From SKPH01 sp051748565 (lineage in GTDB: Bacteria > Bacillota > Dethiobacteria > DTU022), in the NCBI GenBank assembly GCA_051748565.1, contig JBNJHN010000027.1:1-22847 (forward strand): a stretch of DNA of 22,847 bases. Direction: 5' to 3'. Positions 9,827-16,977 of the stretch are shown one piece after another. Each line of letters starts with the position of its first letter. Positions within the stretch are counted from its first letter, which is position 1. The position numbers and the translations under genes were made by a program. A model generated the notes under the pieces. That model was given only the letters and a program-made list of their open reading frames with translations, was not told the DNA's origin and did no database searches.

Positions 9827-10564
9827 TTACAACCGCAGGATGGAACGGGCCGCCTGCAGGGAGGGGCAATCGGGCAGTTCAAGGAACGATTTGCCGGAAA
9901 CATCGAAACTGTAGACGGTATAATCTTCGGGCAGGGTGCCGAGATGAGGCAGTTCGGTATTGGCAAGGGCTGCAGAAAGGTCTTCTTCAGAGCAAACCCG
10001 GTTCAGGATCAGTCCGGAATCTTTAAAATTTGCGCAGGCAGCGGCAACCCGGTACACTGTTTCGGCAACGCGCAGCCCTTTGCGGGAAAGGTCGGAAACG
10101 AGAAAGAGCCGATCAACAGAACTGATCACCCTCCGATTAACCTGCTCAACCCCGGCTTCGGCATCGATAATAGTCAGGTCAAATTTTTCAGAGAGATACT
10201 CGATCGAACGGCGCAGAAAAGCATTTACCTGGCAGTAACATCCTTCTTCTTCAGGACGCCCGACTGCCAGGAAGGCAATATTATGGCGCTCGGTGAGCGA
10301 TTCAAGCAGGCGGTAATCAACTGCGGCGGCGAGACTGCGAACGCCGCTGCTTTTATTTCTGGCGGCAGCAACAATTTCTTTACGCAGATCGTTTACACTA
10401 GTTTGAACCGGCAGGGACAGGGCCAGTGAAAGTCCCCCGGCCGGGTCGGCGTCAACCACCAGGGCCCGGAGCTCTTTCTTCTCGATGATCAGCCTGGTAA
10501 AAAGTGCGGCCAGTGTTGTCTTACCAACACCCCCTTTGCCGCAGATGGCGATGACCTTGCTCAT
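9827..10564 (-). CDS. CooC/AcsF-type nickel-maturation ATPase
   Basis: P-loop ATPase of the MinD/SIMIBI class, 245 aa. The deviant Walker A is ICGKGGVGKTTLAALF (residues 7-22), followed by VVDADPAGGL (37-44) and LTIIDAEAG as Walker B. The decisive feature is GCYCQVNAFLR: Cys109-Tyr-Cys111 is the CxC metal site that marks CooC and AcsF, which insert or deliver nickel to carbon monoxide dehydrogenase and acetyl-CoA synthase. Plain MinD and ParA proteins lack it. It starts 2 bases after the stop of the ACS-middle-domain gene and is the last gene of the nine-gene operon. CooC-like structure is seen in the sequence; a nickel role here is inferred, since no CODH catalytic subunit is in the window. 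Confidence 0.82.
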   Translation of the reverse strand: MSKVIAICGKGGVGKTTLAALFTRLIIEKKELRALVVDADPAGGLSLALSLPVQTSVNDLRKEIVAAARNKSSGVRSLAAAVDYRLLESLTERHNIAFLAVGRPEEEGCYCQVNAFLRRSIEYLSEKFDLTIIDAEAGVEQVNRRVISSVDRLFLVSDLSRKGLRVAETVYRVAAACANFKDSGLILNRVCSEEDLSAALANTELPHLGTLPEDYTVYSFDVSGKSFLELPDCPSLQAARSILRL

Positions 10565-10566
10565 AA

Positions 10567-11292
10567 TTAATCACGCTCCCCGTGCAGGCGCCGGTGAATC
10601 TCCTTCAAATCGGCCACCTCGGCACAGACCTCTTTATATTCACAACTTTCACAGTCAAAATTGAGTTCTTCATAAATTTTCAGCAGCGTTTCCATGATCT
10701 CCTGAGTTTTCCGGGCTGCCGGGGCAAGCAGTCCTTGATCGAGCGGCGATTCCGTGGAGAAAATGACTTCAGCTTCTTTCACAGTGGGAAGGGTTTGCAA
10801 TTTTTTAAGAAGAGTGCCTCCGTAGCGCATCAGGTTAAATCCTCCGGCCAGGGCTTCACTGCTGACCCGGTTCCAAACTTTTTGCCGATCGGGCCAAAAC
10901 CGGGTTGAAATACCCTGCAAGCGGGTATCAAACAGGGTGTCCTGCAGGACCTGGTAGGTTTCGTATTCGTCGCCGAAATCACCCCGGACCATAATAACCT
11001 GGGTGAAAGGGAGCCTGCTTTGATCCGTTTCGGTCAGGTCGTGACCGGCCAGGGAGATACACCCGGGGGAGACTATTCCGGCCTGCCCGGTCCAGAGGAT
11101 CATCAAGAGGGACTTTTCGCTGCCGCCCAGTTCGATGGCGGTATTTTCCTGCAGCACCAGAGAAGACCCCTCCGGCCAGGTTAAGAAAGGGCTATAGTTT
11201 AAGCTTTGCACTGCCTTTCTCTGCGCGGCATGGGCAAGATATTCTCTTAAGTAACCTATCGGCTCGCTGAATAGATTCACGATCAACCTCAC
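10567..11292 (-). CDS. Stand-alone acetyl-CoA synthase middle-domain-like protein (CdhC/AcsB family) with C-terminal Cys motif
   Basis: 241 aa from GTG 11292; an in-frame GTG at 11280 is better spaced from GCAGGAG/GAGG, so the protein may start 4 residues later. From memory of Moorella AcsB it aligns with the central ACS domain: ELGG (54-57) matches AcsB EMGG; GHDL plus LPFTQVIMVRGD matches GPDI plus LPLGILVDI; YQVLQDTLFDTRLQGI, then WNRVSSEALAGGFNLMRYGG (140-159), matches the AcsB stretch with WLRVSKDAVAKGFRFKNYGE; EAEVIFST matches RVQVTIFT. In AcsB this domain is linked to CoA binding. The protein ends in Cys214-x2-Cys217-x5-Cys223, where the first A-cluster cysteines of ACS would begin, and the A-cluster domain itself is absent. 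The start overlaps the upstream activator stop (GTGA). Function is inferred: CoA-ester handling or an Fe-S/metal scaffold working with the adjacent CooC-like ATPase. Confidence 0.72.
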   Translation of the reverse strand: MRLIVNLFSEPIGYLREYLAHAAQRKAVQSLNYSPFLTWPEGSSLVLQENTAIELGGSEKSLLMILWTGQAGIVSPGCISLAGHDLTETDQSRLPFTQVIMVRGDFGDEYETYQVLQDTLFDTRLQGISTRFWPDRQKVWNRVSSEALAGGFNLMRYGGTLLKKLQTLPTVKEAEVIFSTESPLDQGLLAPAARKTQEIMETLLKIYEELNFDCESCEYKEVCAEVADLKEIHRRLHGERD

Positions 11293-12059
11293 TCCTGCTG
11301 GCCCAGCAATGCGGCACCGAAAGCTGCGGCAAAGCGGGGGTCGATGGGAAAAGGGCGGTAACTGCCGGGCAGCTTTTCCTGCAGTATGTCTGTAATACTT
11401 GAAAAGAGGGCAACTCCGCCGGTGACCGTGTAGTATTCGACCGGGCCGAAACGCAGTGCCTGTGAAATGATAATGCGGGCGGTCGATTCACAAACTCCGG
11501 CAATAATATCGGGAACAGCTTCCCCCCGGTTCAGGTGAGAGATTATTTCGCTTTCGGCAAAAACAGCACACTGAGTGCTGACGGTAACTTTTTTCAGAGC
11601 TCTTGCTACTGTATCATCAAACTGGTCCATTTTAACACCGAGGGCGGCCCCGATTACCTCGATGAAGCGGCCCGTGCCCGAGGCGCATTTGTCGTTGCGC
11701 ATATAGTTGGCAACGTCACCATCGGGACTGCTCAGCACACCGGTGATGCTCTGGCCGCCGATTTCAAGGGCAAGTTCCGTATCAGGCAGGTGATGGCGGG
11801 CAGCAGCGGCGATGCAGGCGACATCATCTTCGAGAAAATCGGCCTGTTCAACCAGTTCGTCGCCCTGCCCGGTGCTGGTAATCGTCTGAACATCGCTCCG
11901 GGCAACTCCTCCCCGTTCCAGGGTCAGATCGATCAGGGCCCCCACATCGAGGGCAATAGTACCGCTGGTTTTACGGATTGCGGAGGCAAGCAGGCGATGA
12001 TCATCTAAGAGTACCGCCTTGGTAAAGAGGCTGCCTACATCCAGGCCCAGGGTGATCAT
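11289..12059 (-). CDS. ASKHA ATPase activator of 2-hydroxyacyl-CoA dehydratase/benzoyl-CoA reductase (second copy)
   Basis: 256-aa member of the BcrA/BadF/BadG/HgdC family, ATPases that carry one [4Fe-4S] cluster at the dimer interface and push a low-potential electron into the dehydratase or reductase. Seen: phosphate-1 loop LGLDVGSLFTKAVLL (residues 4-18), EIGGQSITG (phosphate-2, 99-107), NDKCASGTGRF with Cys125, STQCAVFAESE with Cys164, and VTGGVALF near the C-terminus. Cys125 and Cys164 match the two cluster ligands of HgdC. It differs clearly from the preceding 264-aa paralogue, so the pair may form a heterodimer as BcrA/BcrD do. The start overlaps the previous stop (ATGA), and the stop overlaps the next start. 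Confidence 0.9.
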   Translation of the reverse strand: MITLGLDVGSLFTKAVLLDDHRLLASAIRKTSGTIALDVGALIDLTLERGGVARSDVQTITSTGQGDELVEQADFLEDDVACIAAAARHHLPDTELALEIGGQSITGVLSSPDGDVANYMRNDKCASGTGRFIEVIGAALGVKMDQFDDTVARALKKVTVSTQCAVFAESEIISHLNRGEAVPDIIAGVCESTARIIISQALRFGPVEYYTVTGGVALFSSITDILQEKLPGSYRPFPIDPRFAAAFGAALLGQQE

Positions 12060-12850
12060 GATTTCACCTCTGCGAGGCGCCGGGCAATCAGGGCTGCCCC
12101 CAGGGCGCCGACCAGCTGTGAATCGACATTGTAGGTGAGCATTTTAAGGCCCATCGCTTTCTCCAGTTCACGGCGCACTGCCGGATTCTTAGCCACACCG
12201 CCGGTCATGGTGACCTCTTTTTCGATCCCGACCCGGCGCACCAGGGCCATTACCCTTTCAGCCATGGTGCGGTTGATGCCGGCAGCAAGGTCGGCCAACC
12301 CGGCTCCCCTTTGCAGGAAGTGGTGCACTTCTGTTTCACAGAAGATGCTGCAGCGGCTGCTCATTTTGATCACCTGCCGGGCATTGAAAGCAAGCGGGCC
12401 GATCTCTTCGACCGTAACCCCCAGGGTTTTGCTCATTACATCGAGAAAGCGGCCGGTTCCGGCGGCGCATTTGTCGTTCATGACAAAATTAATCAGCTCT
12501 CCGTCCCGGTCGACACGGATCACCTTGGCATCCTGCCCGCCGATATCGATAATCGTCCGCACGCGGGGCAGGATCCACCAGGCCCCTTTGCCGTGGCAGG
12601 ATATTTCACTCATATTTTCCCCGGCCAGGCCCTCTTTTTGAATTTGTTCCCGGCCGTAACCGGTGCTGACGCAGAAGCCCAGCTCTTTCAGGGCCAGGCC
12701 CTTATCCTGCAGGGCACCTTCGATAACCGCTGCTGCCGATTCGACAGGGTTTGGCCTGACCGGGATGCTCTGAAAACTGTAAATACTGTCATTTTTGATT
12801 ATGACCGCCTGGGCCGTAAGAGAACCGACATCTATTCCGCCGTAGAACAT
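12056..12850 (-). CDS. ASKHA ATPase activator of 2-hydroxyacyl-CoA dehydratase/benzoyl-CoA reductase (first copy)
   Basis: 264-aa HgdC/BcrA/BcrD-type activator. Seen: GGIDVGSLTAQAVII (residues 4-18), STGYGREQI (62-70), DIGGQDAKVI (102-111), NDKCAAGTGRFLDVM with Cys128, SSRCSIFCETEV with Cys167 and an extra Cys171, and MTGGVAKNPAVRRELE. Cys128 and Cys167 correspond to the [4Fe-4S] ligands of HgdC. Its GGQDAK and AKNPAV blocks are closer to canonical HgdC than the next gene's. It begins 19 bases inside the 3' end of the HgdB-like gene, with CGGAGG about 12 bases upstream of the ATG, and overlaps the second activator by 4 bases. Tight coupling suggests equimolar synthesis of the two ATPases. Confidence 0.92.
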   Translation of the reverse strand: MFYGGIDVGSLTAQAVIIKNDSIYSFQSIPVRPNPVESAAAVIEGALQDKGLALKELGFCVSTGYGREQIQKEGLAGENMSEISCHGKGAWWILPRVRTIIDIGGQDAKVIRVDRDGELINFVMNDKCAAGTGRFLDVMSKTLGVTVEEIGPLAFNARQVIKMSSRCSIFCETEVHHFLQRGAGLADLAAGINRTMAERVMALVRRVGIEKEVTMTGGVAKNPAVRRELEKAMGLKMLTYNVDSQLVGALGAALIARRLAEVKS

Positions 12851-14304
12851 CTGTTGTTGTGTCCTCCGTCTTGATTGTTTGTTGTGTTCCCGGCGCCGCG
12901 CCTGCGCTTGCGGCGGCCACGCTTATTAATAACATTGTTGACAAACTGTTCAACCTCTTCCTGGATTACGCTCATCGGTGTCATCGACCTGATCCATGAA
13001 TCGCCCTGCAGGCCCAGGGTAGGCACACCGGTGCGCTTCAGGACTTCGTTGCGGGTTATTGAGAAGACGCTCCAGGTCTGCTTGCAGGAATGGTGACCGC
13101 AGTAAATGGCCCCGTTCACCCCCCACTCCCTGATAATATAGACGATATCCTCGATCCAGCGCTGGGACATGGAAGCCGCTCCCATCTGCCTGGTCATGAC
13201 ATTATTCCAGGCGCTCCTGATCATGCCGTCGAGAATAGTCTCCCGGGAAGTAAGATCCAGGGGTTCGGGGAAGGCCCACTGCAGGGCATCGCCCATATTG
13301 CTGATTTTATTCTCTTCCATCCAGTCGTAGAAGCTGACCAGGTCGTAGTAGTAACTCAAATAGATCCAGAGGACCCGTGCTTTTTCTTCCCGGCTGCTGT
13401 AACCATCGCTTTCATAATTGCGCCTGGCAACTTCCAGGCACTGTTCCAGGGTTTTGATCCCCTCATCCCGCCCCCACATGGAAAAACGGGTGGCACAGAC
13501 GAAAAGTGAAAATATGCCCGGTACAGGACAGGGAACCAGCTTCTTCATTTCCCAGAGATCGTGGTAAAGCTCGGTGCAGCGGTTTACCTTCACAGCCACG
13601 GCACGCAGGTTTTCATCCTTCAGCTCTTCGCCGGCCAGCTCTTCGAGCTGCCGGATCATTTTGTAGTAGTTTTTTTTAAAAAAGTTAAAGCCGCGCTCGC
13701 TGTTGTCGGGCGGTTTTTCAAGGGCAATCTGGGGCAGACCCATCAGCAGGGAGACAAATTCGTGTGTTTTTGAATTTACATCGCAGCTGCCAACACAGCC
13801 GGAGATAATAGCATCCGGCTCAAAATCCATCCCCGAAAGCATGGAGCCGAGATCGATTGTGTTGGCCGAACAGAGATGGTCGGGAAGGCCCAGCCCCATG
13901 GCCTGTTCCCAGTATCGTTCGCCCTGTCCTTCGAGAGAAACAACACCCAAAGTGGTTAACACCTCTGTTGTAATCGGGACAAGGTTTTCGAAAGCATGAA
14001 TTATCTCGGGGGGAAAGTTAAAGGGAGCCAGCACCACTTTATGGCCCTGCTCTTTGGCCGCCTGGGTTTCATCGAGCGCAGTAATGAGCATCCGCAGGAA
14101 GGGCATGGAGGCCTGCTGGATTGAAGGATTCAAGAGCGATTTCATGCTGTTGGCGCTGTCTGCAGGCAGCACCTTAATCAAACCTTCCAGCTCTTCTGCA
14201 CTGAGGCTGTCGGGCAGTTTTTTTAAGACGCTGAACAGGGCGTGGACCCGGCTGAACAGTCCCGCACTTTGCATTTTTCCTGATCCGTTTTGCTTATCCA
14301 GCAT
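12832..14304 (-). CDS. 2-hydroxyacyl-CoA dehydratase/benzoyl-CoA reductase-like subunit (HgdB/BcrB-type), 490 aa
   Basis: Member of the HGD-D / FldBC / BcrBC superfamily. Cluster-ligand sites visible: Cys145 (HLCSANTIDLGS), Cys170 and Cys174 (GCVGSCDVNSK), and Cys402/Cys407 (YCGHHSCKQTWSV), followed by the family's closing pattern GVPTLGLQGDSW and EVEQFV. This places a [4Fe-4S] cluster in the subunit. It is longer than classic HgdB (about 380 aa), with an N-terminal helical extension of about 80 residues and an unusual basic, Asn-rich tail (KRGRRKRRRG, then about 20 polar residues) that overlaps the next gene. A good ribosome site (GAGGTGATCA) precedes the ATG, 3 bases after the stop of the partner subunit gene. 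Substrate unknown: it could reduce an aromatic acyl-CoA, dehydrate a 2-hydroxyacyl-CoA, or act on another small molecule. Confidence 0.85.
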   Translation of the reverse strand: MLDKQNGSGKMQSAGLFSRVHALFSVLKKLPDSLSAEELEGLIKVLPADSANSMKSLLNPSIQQASMPFLRMLITALDETQAAKEQGHKVVLAPFNFPPEIIHAFENLVPITTEVLTTLGVVSLEGQGERYWEQAMGLGLPDHLCSANTIDLGSMLSGMDFEPDAIISGCVGSCDVNSKTHEFVSLLMGLPQIALEKPPDNSERGFNFFKKNYYKMIRQLEELAGEELKDENLRAVAVKVNRCTELYHDLWEMKKLVPCPVPGIFSLFVCATRFSMWGRDEGIKTLEQCLEVARRNYESDGYSSREEKARVLWIYLSYYYDLVSFYDWMEENKISNMGDALQWAFPEPLDLTSRETILDGMIRSAWNNVMTRQMGAASMSQRWIEDIVYIIREWGVNGAIYCGHHSCKQTWSVFSITRNEVLKRTGVPTLGLQGDSWIRSMTPMSVIQEEVEQFVNNVINKRGRRKRRRGAGNTTNNQDGGHNNRCSTAE

Positions 14305-14307
14305 TGA

Positions 14308-15417
14308 TCACCTCTTTAACTGTTCCAGAAAGGCCTGGACCCGCGTTTTCATCCGGCCGATGTCGGCCCCGGCCCCGTATTCTTTTTCCAACAGGAGCAC
14401 CGGAAGACCTTCTTTCTCCAGGTCCATTTTTAACTTGACGTTTTCAATACCGTGCAGGTCGCAGAATTTGTTGTGAAAAAGGACTGCGCCGTCTGCTTTT
14501 GATTTAGCTATCTGATTCATAATATAGGCTTTACGCCCAGGGTAGCTCATGAACATGCGCGGGCAAAGCAGGTTGTTCAGGTACATTTCAGCCAGGCGCC
14601 CGACCGGTTCACGGGCCGAAGCTTCCCGCAGGAAAAAGCGTCCGCCGAAGCAGAAAGAGTCGGCTGCCATCACGGCGCCCAGCTGCTCCAGCTCGGCTAT
14701 CAATTCGATTTCATCGGTGGCGGCGCCGCCCATGAAGAGGTGGGCCCGGCAATCCAGTGGTTTGCGAGCTTCAAGCTGATCAGCGAAAGCATGCAGTAAA
14801 TCGAGAAAATCAGGCGCCGGGAGGGACCCCTCGGCAATCGACAGGGAAAGAATTTCATGACCGTAAACTTTAATCTCCCCGTTAAAGCGGCTTTCATAAA
14901 TCAGGCGCATTACAGCGGCAATTTTGTCCTGCAGGTCAATAGCCGCCTGCAGTTTTTGATCATCGATCCCGGAATTGAAATGATCATTGATGGCGGAGAT
15001 AAAAAGTTCTATTTCTTCTTCGAACCATTCCAGGGAATCCCGGTCCGCCAGATGCGGTACCCTGATATAGTGGAAAAAGGGGCGGGGTGCGGCATACTGC
15101 CAGTTTTCAAACATCCCCCGCAGGTGATCACAGCCATTGGTTTCGATAATACCGTCGAGAAAATCGTATGTACCGTCCAGTCCCAGCTGCAGGCAGGCCC
15201 GGCAGAAGCCGCAGTTAAAACGGGACAGGTAAGCATCGGCCATTTCTGTTTCACCCCGGCCGAGCGCTTTGATCCGGTAGGGGAAAATTCCGGCGGCATC
15301 GAGTACCTCACGCGGTGTTGAGAGGCAGGTGTAACCGACTATTTTCTGGCCGGCAGCAAGAGCCTTTGTTACATATGAATTTTCAATGACGCCGGTCAGT
15401 TCTTTTAATTGATCCAT
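14308..15417 (-). CDS. 2-hydroxyacyl-CoA dehydratase/benzoyl-CoA reductase-like subunit (HgdA/BcrC-type), 369 aa
   Basis: Partner subunit of the 490-aa protein. Seen from the ATG: IVGYTCLSTPREVLDAAG with Cys31, then an unusual triple motif NCGFCRACL (Cys69, Cys72, Cys75), Cys96 in NGCDHLRG, and the late ligand VLFHNKFCDLHG (Cys319) followed by GLPVLLLEKEY and RVQAFLEQL, all typical for the HgdA/BcrC fold. The triple-Cys motif is richer than in standard members. Start choice: an in-frame TTG at 15423 lies 5 bases after AAAGGAGG and overlaps the upstream stop, while the ATG at 15417 lies 11 bases after it. The difference is only two residues. Transcribed in the nine-gene operon between the helical protein and its partner subunit. 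Confidence 0.87.
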   Translation of the reverse strand: MDQLKELTGVIENSYVTKALAAGQKIVGYTCLSTPREVLDAAGIFPYRIKALGRGETEMADAYLSRFNCGFCRACLQLGLDGTYDFLDGIIETNGCDHLRGMFENWQYAAPRPFFHYIRVPHLADRDSLEWFEEEIELFISAINDHFNSGIDDQKLQAAIDLQDKIAAVMRLIYESRFNGEIKVYGHEILSLSIAEGSLPAPDFLDLLHAFADQLEARKPLDCRAHLFMGGAATDEIELIAELEQLGAVMAADSFCFGGRFFLREASAREPVGRLAEMYLNNLLCPRMFMSYPGRKAYIMNQIAKSKADGAVLFHNKFCDLHGIENVKLKMDLEKEGLPVLLLEKEYGAGADIGRMKTRVQAFLEQLKR

Positions 15418-15419
15418 GC

Positions 15420-16964
15420 TCAACCATGCCTCCTTTCCGCTTTGCGGCCTGATTTCAGGGATCCTTTAATTGCTCCCCAGATAATCTTAAAAAATGAACT
15501 AATAAACGGACGGGATAGGCCCGGATTTTCGGCCAGGGTCTCTGCAATCCGATCCGAGGTAAGCAAAATGGCCGTGGACAGTTCTTTCCGGTCGATCTGC
15601 TCCAAAAATTGCGCAGCTGCTTTACCGGTGGCAGGTGGTCGGCTTTTCAGTTTGCGGTTATAGGAAATAATGAAACTGTTAAAAGCCTCTGCGGCCTCCT
15701 CCGGTGGAAGCAATTCAAGGAACTCCTCACTGGTGGTGAAAGAAGCCGCCTGTGCTGTGATATTGTGAAAAAAATTCTGCAATTCGGCCCGGTCAACTGA
15801 CTGCAGGTGCGAGATCAAGGTTTTTTCAAGCAGGGAAGGGTTTTCAGCCAAAATCCGATTGCTGAGGCAGACCAGGCTATTAAGCAGCCTTGCACTCTCT
15901 TTGCAATCGCCTGTCGCAATTTCGCGGGTTAAATCGGCAAAGAGCTGCGGGGGCAGTTCATTTAATTGATCCAGCAGGTAGGTCAATCCGCGCAGGGCGG
16001 AGGATGAACCCTGCAGAAAGGCAGAAACCAGTTCTGCCAGGAGTTCGGGCCTCTGTACAGCTGTATCTGCGACAACGCAGAAAATAACTTCCAGATCCTC
16101 TCCGAGAGCAAGGAGAGCAGCGGCAGCCTCTTTTTCGTCGATCCCGTATGATGCTTTTTCCAAAAAGCTTTGCAGCACCCTTCGAAAGCGCGGTTCGTTT
16201 CCTCCCAGGATGGCGCTTCCTTCGTGCAGGCCATTGATCAGGCGGTTTAACCGGTTTATGATTGCTCCCAGCTCTTCTGCCTTGATTTCATCAGCCAGGT
16301 TAAAAATGGAGCTTGCCAGTATCTCCGGCGGGTAGTCAACCTTTTCCAGGGCAGCGGCTGTTCCCTTTAAAAAATTGTTCATAAGCGGTGGGATTATATT
16401 AATCAAGTTGGCGAAAATCACCGGATCACTGACGATGGTGGCAGCAATACTTTCAATCAGGGGATAGTGCTCTTCAGACTGCCTGATAATAGTGCGCCGG
16501 ATTTTCCCAAAATCTGCTTTTGCAAGCTTATCCTGAATATATTCGATCTTCTTTTCCCGGCTGAGAAAGTATTCCCCCTTGTCCTCACCCGCTGCCAGGC
16601 CCAACCTGGCAAACAGGGGAGCATAGGCCCGGGGAAGGGCCAGAATACTTTCGGTATCGATATTTCGGCCCATTTCAGCGGCAAACTTTCGCAGCAGTTC
16701 GGGGGGGACATTCTGCAGCTGACGGCCAAGTTCATCGAGAAAAGCTATAGAATAATTTAGGCCGTGGGGCAGCTTGCCAAGCAGGCCGAAAGAGAAAGCG
16801 GAATCGCTCCAGAGGATTATCCTGGCCAATTCCCGCGCCTTTTCAGGTTCCAGGTTTTCAAAATTCGCAATGACCTGGTCCTTGAAATCAGCTGACTTAA
16901 GCAGCTCTTCGAGGCTGCTGTTAAGCCGGCCTGCCGCTTCATTGTGTTTAAAATCCTCTTCCAA
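15420..16964 (-). CDS. Uncharacterised all-helical repeat protein of the dehydratase operon
   Basis: 514 aa; I do not recognise a family. The reading frame runs open to 17102, but those 46 extra codons overlap the end of the acyl-CoA dehydrogenase gene. AAAGGAGG at 16972-16979 is followed after 7 bases by TTG (16964), the start I choose (first residues LEEDFKHNEAAG). The protein is almost purely alpha-helical and leucine-rich, with no signal peptide and few cysteines. Four short elements of the form (V/Y/L)-P-P-(E/Q), each opening a helix, recur: VPPELLRKFAAEMG, YPPEILASSIFNLADE, LPPQLFADLTREIA and LPPEEAAEAFNSF. This suggests degenerate HEAT-like repeats. The C-terminus is amphipathic and basic (IIWGAIKGSLKSGRK). 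Its place inside the operon suggests a scaffold, chaperone or membrane-docking role, which is inference only. Confidence 0.72.
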   Translation of the reverse strand: MEEDFKHNEAAGRLNSSLEELLKSADFKDQVIANFENLEPEKARELARIILWSDSAFSFGLLGKLPHGLNYSIAFLDELGRQLQNVPPELLRKFAAEMGRNIDTESILALPRAYAPLFARLGLAAGEDKGEYFLSREKKIEYIQDKLAKADFGKIRRTIIRQSEEHYPLIESIAATIVSDPVIFANLINIIPPLMNNFLKGTAAALEKVDYPPEILASSIFNLADEIKAEELGAIINRLNRLINGLHEGSAILGGNEPRFRRVLQSFLEKASYGIDEKEAAAALLALGEDLEVIFCVVADTAVQRPELLAELVSAFLQGSSSALRGLTYLLDQLNELPPQLFADLTREIATGDCKESARLLNSLVCLSNRILAENPSLLEKTLISHLQSVDRAELQNFFHNITAQAASFTTSEEFLELLPPEEAAEAFNSFIISYNRKLKSRPPATGKAAAQFLEQIDRKELSTAILLTSDRIAETLAENPGLSRPFISSFFKIIWGAIKGSLKSGRKAERRHG

Positions 16965-16977
16965 GAAAGCCCCTCCT

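Noticed and set aside
11289..12850. The two activators as exact recent duplicates
   Set aside because: Only the ATPase and cluster motifs match; the flanking text differs throughout, so they are old, diverged paralogues.
12311..12874. 187-codon + strand frame opposite the first activator
   Set aside because: Antisense to a gene with full HgdC motifs and correct cluster cysteines.
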